Shown here: in pieces, positions 35,449 to 42,629 of the stretch | Layout: each line of letters starts with the position of its first letter | Numbering within the stretch: position 1 is the first letter of the stretch | From: Actinomadura rupiterrae | Lineage (GTDB): Bacteria; Actinomycetota; Actinomycetes; Streptosporangiales; Streptosporangiaceae | Assembly (NCBI RefSeq): GCF_024172125.1 | Contig: NZ_JAMZEA010000010.1 | Span: 62,001-126,000, forward strand | Length of the DNA stretch: 64,000 nt | Direction: 5' to 3' | Program-made: the position numbers and the translations under genes | The notes under the pieces: model-generated | What the model was told of the DNA's origin: nothing | Databases searched by the model: none | What the model saw: the letters and a program-made list of their open reading frames with translations, nothing else

Positions 35449-35611
35449 TCGTCCCGGTTCCTGGAACGGCGCGGGGGCCGGACGGGCGCGGACCGGCTCC
35501 CGCGGCGCGTGGCGCCCGTGAGAAGCATGCCGGGAACCTAGGCGGAACGGGGACGGCATCCTGGCGTTTCAGGCGGGATGACCGGTGAAACCGCGGGTAC
35601 ACGGGACTCCG

Positions 35612-35645
35612 AACACGGTCGGCGATGGGGTGCGCCGACCGTGTT
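35612..35645. terminator. Bidirectional hairpin
   Basis: Perfect 12-bp stem (AACACGGTCGGC at 35612-35623, GCCGACCGTGTT at 35634-35645) with a 10-nt loop, between the ends of two convergent secreted-protein genes. Stem ends are A/T on both sides. Confidence 0.75.
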
Positions 35646-35676
35646 CAACGTCCGGTCTCTTCTGAGTGTCCGGTCG

Positions 35677-36723
35677 CTACTGGTCGACGGTCGCCGTGGT
35701 GGTCACCGTGCCCGCGGTGGACAGGACCCACTTGGCGGAGATCTTCACCTCGGTGCCGAGCGGGACCGAGTCGTCCACGGTGATGGGGAAGTTCGCGCCG
35801 ACCTGGTCGGACGGGATCTGGACCTTCGCCGGCACCGTCACGCCCGGCGTCTGGCTGGTGAGCTCGATGACCGCGCCGAACGGGTGCCAGCGGTCGCCGA
35901 GGCCCACCGACCCGAGGTTGGTCGCGATCTGGCTGCCGCGCCGCAGCTCGCGCGTGACGCCGACGGTGAAGCTCTTCGGCACGAACAGCGGCGCCCGGCC
36001 CTGCGGCGGGTGGCCGAGGTCGGCGTCGATGTCGGTGAGGCCGATCGGCCAGAGCGGGATGCTCGGGTAGTCGACGGTGAAGGTGCCCTGCGTGCTCCCG
36101 GCCGGGACGACGACGTAGGGCGGGATCTTCGGTTCCGGGCTGTCGGGCAGTCCGGAGCGGTGGGCCAGACGCAGGTCCACGGACGTCCCGCCGGGCTTGG
36201 CCGGGGCGGCGAGGGTCACGGTTCCGGTCACCTTGGTCCCGGCGAGGACGGCTTTCGCGTCGCCCGGGACGTTCAGGTCGAGCCGTTCCACCGTCTGCTC
36301 GCGCCAGTCCGGCGGGACGACGGTGACGCTGGTGGTCGCGCTGGACCCGCTGCCCGAGGCGATCAGCGGGACTTCCGTCTGGGACGAGTACGCCTCCAAC
36401 CGGATCGGGAAGCTGACGCTCGTCGCGCCCGCCGGGACGCGGACGACGTCCCCGGTCGCGTAGGAGTAGTTCCGGTCGCTCCGTCCGACGCTGAGGACCT
36501 CGACCGGAAGCCCGCCCGCCGGCGCGGGCGCGGTCAGCTTGACGGTCTGGACGGCCTCGTCCCCGCCGGTGATCGTGGACGGCGACACGCTGGTCGACGC
36601 CACCTGCGGGGTGGTGTCGGCGTGCGCGGGCAGCGCCGTCGCGAAACCGGCGGGGAGGACGGCGAGCGCGATCGCCGCGGCGGCCAGTCCCGGCCGCCTG
36701 ACGTGCAGGTTGATCTGTGCCAT
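35677..36723 (-). CDS. Secreted protein with Ig-like/CARDB-type beta domains
   Basis: 348 residues from the ATG at 36723. A signal peptide (PGLAAAAIALAVLPAGFATALPAHA) is followed by a wholly beta-strand protein with recurring T-V-T-L-x-A-P-A and V-P-A-G-(A/S)-T motifs at about 50-aa intervals (TVKLTAPAPAGGLPVEV, TVTLAAPAKPGGTSVDL, VVVPAGSTQGTFTV), typical of stacked immunoglobulin-like repeats. No Cys and no catalytic motif; probably a cell-surface or matrix protein. An upstream ATG at 36744 is possible. Confidence 0.7.
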   Translation of the reverse strand: MAQINLHVRRPGLAAAAIALAVLPAGFATALPAHADTTPQVASTSVSPSTITGGDEAVQTVKLTAPAPAGGLPVEVLSVGRSDRNYSYATGDVVRVPAGATSVSFPIRLEAYSSQTEVPLIASGSGSSATTSVTVVPPDWREQTVERLDLNVPGDAKAVLAGTKVTGTVTLAAPAKPGGTSVDLRLAHRSGLPDSPEPKIPPYVVVPAGSTQGTFTVDYPSIPLWPIGLTDIDADLGHPPQGRAPLFVPKSFTVGVTRELRRGSQIATNLGSVGLGDRWHPFGAVIELTSQTPGVTVPAKVQIPSDQVGANFPITVDDSVPLGTEVKISAKWVLSTAGTVTTTATVDQ

Positions 36724-36804
36724 GCCCGCGAACCTAATGATCATTTGTCCCCGGCGAACAGCCCTCGGGCCCGCACGTTCGACCTCCGTAAGATTTGGCG
36801 GCCG

Positions 36805-37194
36805 TCAGGTCCGGGGAGCGGCGTCCAGGTACTGGGCCACGCCTTCGCCGAAGGACCAGTCGACGAACTCGTTCTCGGTGATGCTGACGAAGACGTTGCG
36901 GGGCTCGGTGCCGGTGTACTCGTGGGCCAGCTCGGCGATGCGGCGGTAGAGGTTCTGCTTCTGCTCGGGGGTGCGCCCGGAACGCATGGTGATGCCGAAG
37001 ACCACGAAGTCGTCGTCCCGGCGGATGCCGAGGTAACCGTCGTCGTACCGGATCGCGCCACCGCCGTTGAGCACCTGGAACAGGTCGTCCTCAGGGATGC
37101 CGATGGCCTGGACGAGGGCGTCGTGGACGGCGCGTCCGAGCCCTTCGAGCCGCTTCTGGTCGGCCCGGATCGCATCAATGCGGACAAGAGGCAT
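36805..37194 (-). CDS. Tautomerase superfamily protein (MSAD-like)
   Basis: 129 residues, the length of malonate-semialdehyde decarboxylase-type tautomerases. Pro1 after Met removal (MPLVRIDAIR) is the catalytic amine. The Arg pair in MRSGRTPEQKQNLY corresponds to the MSAD substrate-binding Arg residues, and ENEFVDWSFGEGVAQYL matches the C-terminal DWSFG signature. The real substrate is not known. AAGGAG lies six bases ahead of the ATG. A 200-bp repeat-filled gap separates it from the TetR gene on the same strand. Confidence 0.85.
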   Translation of the reverse strand: MPLVRIDAIRADQKRLEGLGRAVHDALVQAIGIPEDDLFQVLNGGGAIRYDDGYLGIRRDDDFVVFGITMRSGRTPEQKQNLYRRIAELAHEYTGTEPRNVFVSITENEFVDWSFGEGVAQYLDAAPRT

Positions 37195-37207
37195 GGCTAA
37201 CTCCTTC

Positions 37208-37385
37208 GGGAGGGTTGTGTGGCGTTCGCTGGTGTCGCGAGGCATTCGGTCGTGTCGCGAGGCGTTCGGTCGTGTCGCGGCCAGCGGTGTCGCGACCGGT
37301 GGTGTTGCGAGCAGTGGAGCCCGCGGCCGGTGGTGTTGCGAGCAGTGGTGTCGCGTCCAGTGGTGTCGCGGCTGGTTCGTGCTTG
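37208..37385. repeat. Degenerate ~20-bp repeats (GGTGTCGCG core)
   Basis: The core GTGTCGCG or GTGTTGCGA recurs at irregular spacing of 17-25 bp about nine times (for example GGTGTCGCGAGGCATTCGGT, GGTGGTGTTGCGAGCAGTGG). It fills the gap between the TetR stop and the tautomerase start; no stop codons interrupt some frames but no gene-like start or motif is seen. Confidence 0.65.
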
Positions 37386-37395
37386 GGCTGGTGGT

Positions 37396-37959
37396 TCAGC
37401 GGACGTGTCCGGTGAGCAGGCCGAGGACGCCGTCCACGGACTGGCTGTAGGCGGACGCGTCGCCGGCCGCGCGGGCCAGGACGTATCCGCCCTGGAGGAC
37501 GGCGACGAACGCGGCGGCGGTGTCGGCCGGGTCGAGGTCGTTGTCGAGTTCGCCCTTGCGCTGCGCCTCGGCGAGGACGTCGGCGAGCGTGCCGCGCAGC
37601 CAGGTGAAGGTCTCCTCGACGGGGGCGCGGAGCATGGGGTCGGCCATGACCTCCGGGTCCTGGGTGAGGCGTCCGACCGGGCAGCCCCGCAGCGCGTCGC
37701 GCTCCCGCCGCAGGTAGGTCGTGATGCGCCGGATCGGGCTGCCGGGCGCCGAGAGCTCCGCCTCCGCGCGGTCGCGCAGGTCTTCGGCGCTGCGGGTGAT
37801 CGCCGCCAGCGCCAGGTCCGGCTTGCCGCGGAAGTGGTGGTACATACTTCCCTGACCCGCGCCCGACCGCTGCTGGACGGCCTTGGGCGAGGTGCCCACG
37901 TACCCGCGCTCCCACAGCAGTTCCCGGGCGCTCTCGATCAGCCGCTCCCTGGTGTCCAT
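37396..37959 (-). CDS. TetR/AcrR family regulator
   Basis: 187 residues: helix-turn-helix RERLIESARELLWERGYVGTSPKAVQQRSGAGQGSMYHHFRGKPDLALAAI at the N-terminus, then a ligand domain with CPVGRLTQDPEVM typical of the TetR_C_10/YxaF-like group. It is divergent from a SnoaL-like gene with the start codons separated by a short region carrying TACC-AGTA-GGTA (37974-37985), the likely operator. ATG 37959 is preferred over the ATG at 37974, which lies inside that operator. Confidence 0.88.
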   Translation of the reverse strand: MDTRERLIESARELLWERGYVGTSPKAVQQRSGAGQGSMYHHFRGKPDLALAAITRSAEDLRDRAEAELSAPGSPIRRITTYLRRERDALRGCPVGRLTQDPEVMADPMLRAPVEETFTWLRGTLADVLAEAQRKGELDNDLDPADTAAAFVAVLQGGYVLARAAGDASAYSQSVDGVLGLLTGHVR

Positions 37960-37973
37960 GCTCCCAATGTACA

Positions 37974-37985
37974 TACCAGTAGGTA
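37974..37985. promoter_or_regulatory. Candidate TetR operator
   Basis: TACC-AGTA-GGTA inverted repeat flanked by GTACA-like sequence, in the divergent interval between the TetR and SnoaL-like genes. Confidence 0.4.
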
Positions 37986-38071
37986 CAGAAGCAACGGAGA
38001 TCGCGCGGCGTGCCGTCCCGCGGGATAGCGTCGAGGAGGCGGAGGCGTTCGCGATCTACGAGGAGGATCCT

Positions 38072-38491
38072 GTGCCCGATGGTCCGCGTGAGGTGCTGGC
38101 CCGGTATCAGCAGGCGTCCATCGACAAGGCCCTGGACGCGATGGTCGACCTGTACGCCGAGGACGCCGTGCACGAGTTCCCGTTCACCCGCCCGGGCATC
38201 CCGTCCGAGATGCGCGGGCGCGAGGCGATCCGCGCCTTCCTTGAGGCGAACTGGAGAGACAGCCCGCTGCGCTACGAGTCCTACCGCGACGTGACGATCC
38301 ACGAGACCGCCGACCCCGAGGTCATCATCGTCGAGCGGAAGGCGGTCGGCTCGTCCACGGCCACGGGACGCGACTTCGCCCTTCCTAACATCGTCGTGCT
38401 CCGCGTCCGGGACGGCCGGATCGTCCACTTCCGCGATTACGTGAACGTCCTGGCCGCCTCGGAAGCCCTCGGCCTCACGCAACCGCGATAG
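38072..38491 (+). CDS. SnoaL-like / NTF2-fold protein
   Basis: 139-residue cone-shaped NTF2-like domain: VLARYQQASIDKALDAMVDLYAEDAVHEFPF, REAIRAFLEANW and IVHFRDYVNVLAASEALG are typical of SnoaL_2-like ketosteroid-isomerase relatives. The GTG at 38072 has a perfect AGGAGG five bases ahead, which fixes the start. It is divergently arranged with the TetR gene, which probably represses it. The catalytic role is unknown. Confidence 0.83.
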   Translation: MPDGPREVLARYQQASIDKALDAMVDLYAEDAVHEFPFTRPGIPSEMRGREAIRAFLEANWRDSPLRYESYRDVTIHETADPEVIIVERKAVGSSTATGRDFALPNIVVLRVRDGRIVHFRDYVNVLAASEALGLTQPR

Positions 38492-38516
38492 ACCCAGCCC
38501 CCCGAGGAGACGACCA

Positions 38517-38676
38517 GGCCGACCAGCTCTGCCGGGTCGGCTAGCTCCGCCAGGTCCGCCAGGTCGGCCAGGTCCGTCAGTTCGGCCAGGTCCGTCAGTT
38601 CGGCCAGGTCCGTCAGGTCGGCCAGGTCCGTCAGGTCGGCCAGGCCCGCCAGGTCGGCCAGGTCGGCCAGGTCGGG
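38517..38676. repeat. 18-bp (2 x 9) tandem minisatellite between convergent genes
   Basis: Unit CGGCCAGGTCCGTCAGKT repeats five to six times with few changes, flanked by decayed copies; each unit is two 9-mers of the form NNNCAGGTC. It lies between the ends of the SnoaL-like gene and the minus-strand 183-aa gene. One minus-strand frame would read D-L-A-D-L-T but has no start. Confidence 0.85.
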
Positions 38677-38680
38677 TGGG

Positions 38681-39232
38681 TCAGAGGTCGATGTCCTGGG
38701 AGAAGGTCTTCTTGATCCAGTCCTGGACGGCCTCGCTGTCGGTGTGTGCGGGCGGGGCGTCGGCCGGGTCGGGGGCGGCGCGGCGCTGGGCGGCCTCGGC
38801 CGAACGGTCGTGGACGGCGGTGAGGTGGCCGTTCTCGAACTCCAGCTCCTGGACGTCCTGGTACTTCCACGAGCTCTGGAAGCCCATGTGGACGTACAGC
38901 CCGTCGATGAACTCGCGGCCGAGGAGCAGGCGCCCCGTGAAGCGGACCGGCTCGCGCAGGTTCCTGTAGATGAGGTCGCGCAGCTCGTCCCGCTCCGGAG
39001 CGACGCCGAACAGCGTCGGCGGGTCGCCCTCCACGGACAGCTGCAGCTCCGTGAGGACGAGCCCGCCGTCGACCACCGTGTACTCGCAGATGAACCCGCG
39101 CCAGCACGCCGTCGACATCACCGCCGGCTGGATGCCGTGGTCGGCGGGGTCGAACAGACCCTCGCCCTCCTGGCCCGTCAGCGAGTACGAGTGGCCCCGA
39201 TATTGCACCGAATCCGGAATTTGTCCCGTCAT
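38681..39232 (-). CDS. Hypothetical protein
   Basis: 183 residues of unrecognised family. The first ~130 residues look like a compact beta-rich domain (YRGHSYSLTGQEGEGLFDPADHGIQP, WRGFICEYTVVDGGLVLTELQLS, RFTGRLLLGREFIDGLYVHMGFQ). The last ~50 are acidic/Ala-Pro-rich and probably disordered, ending DWIKKTFSQDIDL. The start ATG has no strong ribosome site. The conserved-looking G-Y-S-L-T-G and F-x-G-x-L-L-x-G-R turns suggest a lipocalin-like or similar barrel, which is a guess. Confidence 0.65.
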   Translation of the reverse strand: MTGQIPDSVQYRGHSYSLTGQEGEGLFDPADHGIQPAVMSTACWRGFICEYTVVDGGLVLTELQLSVEGDPPTLFGVAPERDELRDLIYRNLREPVRFTGRLLLGREFIDGLYVHMGFQSSWKYQDVQELEFENGHLTAVHDRSAEAAQRRAAPDPADAPPAHTDSEAVQDWIKKTFSQDIDL

Positions 39233-39273
39233 GCGGCAACCGTAAACGGCCCGGGCCCCGGTGATCGGGATTT

Positions 39274-39897
39274 TCAGGCCGCCGGAACCGCCGCGGACGG
39301 GTCGTGGCCGTTCACGGCCAACTCGATGATGAACCCGGCGACCTCCTCAAGCTGCCGCGCCCGGTCCGAGCCGCCGAGGACGACGGGGTCCCCGCCCAGG
39401 TCGCGGGCCAGCTCGCCCACCGCCTTGAGCGCGCCCGGATCGTCCCCGGACATCACCACGATCGGCGCGCGTCCCGTCGGCGGCTGCGTCCACTGGTAGG
39501 AGGGGAAGGTGTGGAACGCCTTGACGACGTGCGCGCCGGGCGCGGCCTGCGCGATGCGGCCCGCCATCGACTCGCCCGGCTCGATGAGCAGGGTGCCGAT
39601 CCCGTGCGCGACGGCGTTCGTCGCGTCGATGACGGCCGTCCCGGCGGGGATGCGGGCCTGCGCGACCATCGCCTCCGCCGCGTCCCACGGGACGACCACG
39701 AGCACGACATCGCGTCCGACAGCCACTTCCTCGACGGGGACGGCGACGGCGGCGCCGGGAGCGTCGGCCAAGGTGTCCGCCAGGGCGCGGGCCTTCTCGG
39801 GGGAGCGGCCTGCGATGGCCAGGTCGTGTCCGGCGCGCGCCCACGCGGCGCCGAGCGTCTGCGCCATGTTGCCCGTTCCGATGATTCCGATGCGCAT
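39274..39897 (-). CDS. NADPH-dependent F420 reductase-like / NAD(P)-binding protein
   Basis: 207 residues with a Rossmann fold MRIGIIGTGNMAQTLGAAWARAGHDLAIAGRSPEKARAL, VVLVVVPWDAA, and VVKAFHTFPSYQW followed by an IVVMSGDDPGALKAVGELARDLGGDPVVLG segment, as in F420-dependent NADP reductase-like proteins (pyrroline-5-carboxylate reductase/FNO family). The NADP 2'-phosphate-type loop GRSPEK supports NADPH. It is divergent from an HxlR regulator with a palindrome in between, so it is probably its target. Confidence 0.85.
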   Translation of the reverse strand: MRIGIIGTGNMAQTLGAAWARAGHDLAIAGRSPEKARALADTLADAPGAAVAVPVEEVAVGRDVVLVVVPWDAAEAMVAQARIPAGTAVIDATNAVAHGIGTLLIEPGESMAGRIAQAAPGAHVVKAFHTFPSYQWTQPPTGRAPIVVMSGDDPGALKAVGELARDLGGDPVVLGGSDRARQLEEVAGFIIELAVNGHDPSAAVPAA

Positions 39898-39945
39898 GTG
39901 TTCGCCTTTCTCAGCTGGTCGGACGGCCAAGGTAGGCATTCCGAA

Positions 39946-39963
39946 ACGCACCGATCGGTACGT
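39946..39963. promoter_or_regulatory. Palindromic operator between reductase and HxlR gene
   Basis: ACG-C-ACCGATCGGT-A-CGT: a perfect 10-bp palindrome extended by three more matched pairs with one mismatch. It is placed in the 89-bp divergent interval, about 25 bases before the HxlR start. Confidence 0.55.
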
Positions 39964-39986
39964 GTCGGATGCGGGATCATTGAGGG

Positions 39987-40577
39987 GTGACGGACGTTGC
40001 GTCGTGGACGCGGGACGAAGACCGGTCGCCGCTCGCGGAGCGGCCGCTGGACGAGGAACGACCGCTGGATGCGGAGCGGCCGCGAGGCGGGGGACGGTCG
40101 GCGAACGCGGAGCGGCCGCGAGGCGGGGGACGGTCGGCGAACGCGGAGCGGGCGCAGGGCGAGGGGCGGTCGGCTAGCGCGGAGCGGGCGCTCGGTGGAG
40201 AACCGTTGGTGGACGAAGACCGGTCGCCGGACGGGCTGATCGTCGACTGCCAGCTGCGGGCGGGCCTGGAACTCCTCGCCCACACTTGGGACCCGCTGGT
40301 CATCGTGGCGCTGCGCGGCGAGCCGCTGCGCCGCCGCGCCGTCAAGGACGCGCTAGGCGGGGTCAGCGACAAGGTGCTGACCGAGGCGCTGCATCGGCTG
40401 CTGGCGAACGGGCTGGTCACCCGCCGGTCGTTCGCCGAGGCGCCGCCGCGCGTCGAGTACGCGCTCACCCCGCTCGGCCGCAGCCTCCTGGACGGTCCGC
40501 TGCGCGCCGTCGGAGCCTGGCTCGCCGGACACGCCGACGAACTGCTCGCGGCACAGGACGCCGCCCAGGCAGGATGA
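39987..40577 (+). CDS. HxlR-family regulator with repetitive N-terminus
   Basis: 196 residues. The C-terminal ~110 residues are a standard HxlR winged helix (LELLAHTWDPLVIVALRGEPLRRRAVKDALGGVSDKVLTEALHRLLANGLVTRRSF, then RVEYALTPLGRSLL). The N-terminal ~80 residues are a charged Arg/Glu/Gly repeat made of 12-residue units (AERPRGGGRSAN) encoded by a 36-bp tandem repeat. HxlR proteins are normally about 110-130 residues, so the repeat is an added extension. An internal start just before DGLIVDCQL cannot be excluded. Confidence 0.82.
   Translation: MTDVASWTRDEDRSPLAERPLDEERPLDAERPRGGGRSANAERPRGGGRSANAERAQGEGRSASAERALGGEPLVDEDRSPDGLIVDCQLRAGLELLAHTWDPLVIVALRGEPLRRRAVKDALGGVSDKVLTEALHRLLANGLVTRRSFAEAPPRVEYALTPLGRSLLDGPLRAVGAWLAGHADELLAAQDAAQAG
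40071..40200 (+). repeat. 36-bp in-frame tandem repeat (about 3.6 units)
   Basis: Two identical 36-bp units starting GCGGAGCGGCCGCGAGGCGG at 40071 and 40107, a third with several changes at 40143 and a partial fourth. Encodes A-E-R-P-R-G-G-G-R-S-A-N. Confidence 0.9.
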
Positions 40578-40680
40578 CCGGGTAAGGACGAGCAGGTACC
40601 CGCGCCAAGGCGACCGGCCCAGGCCGATGAGTTCCCGTCCGCCCGGCGGTCAGACCAGGTACCACCACGCAGGAGGAACC

Positions 40681-41199
40681 ATGCTGGCCGAACCCGTGGA
40701 AGCGACCGACCTCAACATCTACGGTGATGCGAAGCTGCCCTGGAGCCGGGTGGCCGAGGCTCTCGACGCCGGCCTCCCGCTCCCCGAGAGCGCCGTCTTC
40801 CTCGGGACGGTCGGACCGGACGGACGTCCGCACTCGGCGGGCATCGGCGCCGCCGAGTGCGAGGGGAGCCTGTACTTCACCAGCGGCCCGAAGGCCCGCA
40901 AGACGCTGCGGCTGGAGGCCAACCCGGCCTGCACGATCTCCGCGCGGCTGCCGGGTGTCGACCTCGTCCTCGAAGGGGACGCCGTGCGCACCACCGACAC
41001 CGACGAGATCGCCCGCGTCGCCGCGGTCTACGCCGCGGGCGGCTGGCCCGCCGAGGCCGCCGGCGACGCGATCACCGCGCCCTACAGCGCGCAGAGCGCC
41101 GGACCCGCGCCCTGGTACGTGTTCCGCTTCACCGCCCGCGTGGCCGTCGGCGTCGCCCTCGCCGAGCCCTACGGCGCCACCCGCTGGCGCTTCGCATGA
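40681..41199 (+). CDS. Pyridoxamine 5'-phosphate oxidase family protein
   Basis: 172-residue split-barrel flavin/F420-binding protein: SAVFLGTVGPDGRPHSAGIGA, LYFTSGPKARKTLRLEANPACTISARL, and the C-terminal ATRWRF ending, typical of actinobacterial PPOX-family reductases. It probably binds FMN or F420; the substrate is unknown. AGGAGG seven bases... more exactly AGGAGGAACC directly precedes the ATG, fixing the start. It is followed by the 42-bp repeat array and an MmcQ gene. Confidence 0.85.
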   Translation: MLAEPVEATDLNIYGDAKLPWSRVAEALDAGLPLPESAVFLGTVGPDGRPHSAGIGAAECEGSLYFTSGPKARKTLRLEANPACTISARLPGVDLVLEGDAVRTTDTDEIARVAAVYAAGGWPAEAAGDAITAPYSAQSAGPAPWYVFRFTARVAVGVALAEPYGATRWRFA

Positions 41200-41240
41200 C
41201 CAGCGCCCCCTCGACGACTGCCCACCGCCCGCCGACACCA

Positions 41241-41572
41241 GCGCTTCGCACGACCGGCGGGCGTCCCAGACCCGCACCGCCCTCGCGTCGCGTGACCGGC
41301 GGGTGTGGGACGCCCGCGCTGCCTTCGCGTCGCGTGACCGGCGGGTGTTCGAGGCGCGCGCTGCCTTCGCGTCGCGTGACCGGCGGGTGTTCGAGGCCTG
41401 CGCCGCCCTCGCTTCGCGCGATCGGCGGGTGTTCGAGGCCCGCGCCGCCCTCGCTTCGCGCGACCGGCAGGCGTCCCACGTCCGCGCCGCCTTCGCTTCG
41501 CGTGACCGGCGGGTGTTCGACGCCTGCGCCGCCTTCGCTTCGCGTGACGCGCAGGTACTCCGGGAGCGCACG
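41241..41572 (+). repeat. 42-bp tandem repeat array (7-8 units)
   Basis: Seven consecutive 42-bp units from 41279 (GCCYTCGCGTCGCGTGACCG core followed by GCGGGTGTTCGAGG) plus a decayed unit before. No stop codon occurs in the frame shared with the MmcQ gene downstream, where it would read A-S-R-D-R-R-V-F-E-A-R-A-A-F. It fills the 480 bp between the PPOX and MmcQ genes. Confidence 0.9.
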
Positions 41573-41680
41573 CCCTTCGTCGGTGTTCGGCGTGAGTCGC
41601 AGGCAGTTCGCGAGCGCACGGCCCTTGCTGGAGCTTCGCGTGACTGGCGGGCGTTTCGCGTTCGTGTGGCGTCCTTGGGC

Positions 41681-42025
41681 GTGTCGGAGGTTCGGGTGAC
41701 CGCGCCGGACGGCGTGCGCGCCGCTGTGGCGGGGCTGGCCGAAGTGGAGGAGGCCACGCATTTCGGGTTGCCGTCCTTCAAGGTGGACGGCAAGGGCTTC
41801 CTCGGCGTCGAGAGGGGCGGCGCGACCGCCATCGCGGCCGTTGCGCACGCCGACGCCGAACGCCTGGCCTCCACCGATCCGTCCTTCGAGGTCGTCTGGC
41901 GCAAGCACGGCAACCGCCAGATCTACGTCGGTCTGCGTGTCCCAGTCGAAGCCCTCACCCCGGAGCTGGCCAAGGCGGCCTGGCGCAACAAGGCCCCGAA
42001 GCGCCTGCTCACCTCAGACGGTTGA
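41681..42025 (+). CDS. MmcQ/YjbR family DNA-binding protein
   Basis: 114 residues from GTG 41681, the normal family size. Visible motifs are VEEATHFGLPSFKVDGKGFLGVE, FEVVWRKHGNRQIYVGLRV and ELAKAAWRNKAPKRLL, the MmcQ/YjbR CyaY-like fold. GTG 41666 is equally possible. The open frame runs upstream without a stop through the entire 42-bp repeat array, so a longer protein with a repetitive N-terminus could be made if a GTG inside the array is used. The end overlaps the convergent kinase fragment by 12 bp. Confidence 0.75.
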   Translation: MSEVRVTAPDGVRAAVAGLAEVEEATHFGLPSFKVDGKGFLGVERGGATAIAAVAHADAERLASTDPSFEVVWRKHGNRQIYVGLRVPVEALTPELAKAAWRNKAPKRLLTSDG

Positions 42026-42574
42026 ACGCGCCGGTTCCGAAGGACGCATTTCGCGGCTCAGCATTCGCTGCTCCGTCAGTGCCGCGATCCGCCTCTCGTA
42101 CTCGACGCGCCGGGCGCGCCTGCTGCGGACGGCCTCCCCGAGCAGCAGCGTCGCCACGAACTCCACGGTCGAACCGTCCAGGAGGGAGTCGAACGGCTCG
42201 GCGCCGGAGTGCCGCAGCCGTCCGGCGGCGTCCGAGAAGATCAGCAGGCCCGCGAGGACGAGCCCGATCCGCCGCCGCTGCGCCACCGCGACCGAGTACA
42301 GCGCCACCCAGACCGCGACAGCGGGCGCGCCGCCCGGGTAGTCGAAAAAGTGGAAGACGAGCCACATCGCCGACACCATCGCGAGCACGAGTGCGGGCCA
42401 ACGTCGCCGTCCGACCAGGCATAACGCCATCGCCAGGCCGAGCCCGTACGCCCACGCGTCGGCGCTTCGGCCGGGGGTGCCCGGCGTGCCCGTCGCGATC
42501 CGGCAGGTGTTCGCCGAGCCAGCTACCACGACGACGGCCAGGTCCGCCGACCACGGTTTCCGGATGATTCGCAT
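42014..42574 (-). pseudogene. Truncated sensor histidine kinase (N-terminal membrane part only)
   Basis: 186 residues: four to five membrane helices (AYGLGLAMALCLVGRRRWPALVLAMVSAMWLVFHFF, AVWVALYSVAVAQRRRIGLVLAGLLIF) followed by RRARRVEYERRIAALTEQRMLSREM, where a NarL-type kinase would continue into the HisKA_3 H-box. The frame ends thirteen residues later with no H-box and no ATPase domain. It is probably a decayed kinase gene; a free-standing membrane protein is the alternative. No response regulator is adjacent. Confidence 0.65.
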
Positions 42575-42629
42575 CGCCCTGCCCCGATGGTCTCCCGATT
42601 CGGGCCACGAGCAGAATCGCGCAGGGACG

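Noticed and set aside
38681..38683. Leu-rich D-L-A-D-L-T protein encoded by the 18-bp array on the minus strand
   Set aside because: No start codon or ribosome site for that frame; the array lies after the stop of the 183-aa gene.
41129..41908. Minus-strand repeat protein opposite the 42-bp array
   Set aside because: All frames are open through the array because of its composition; this one lacks a plausible start and any family.
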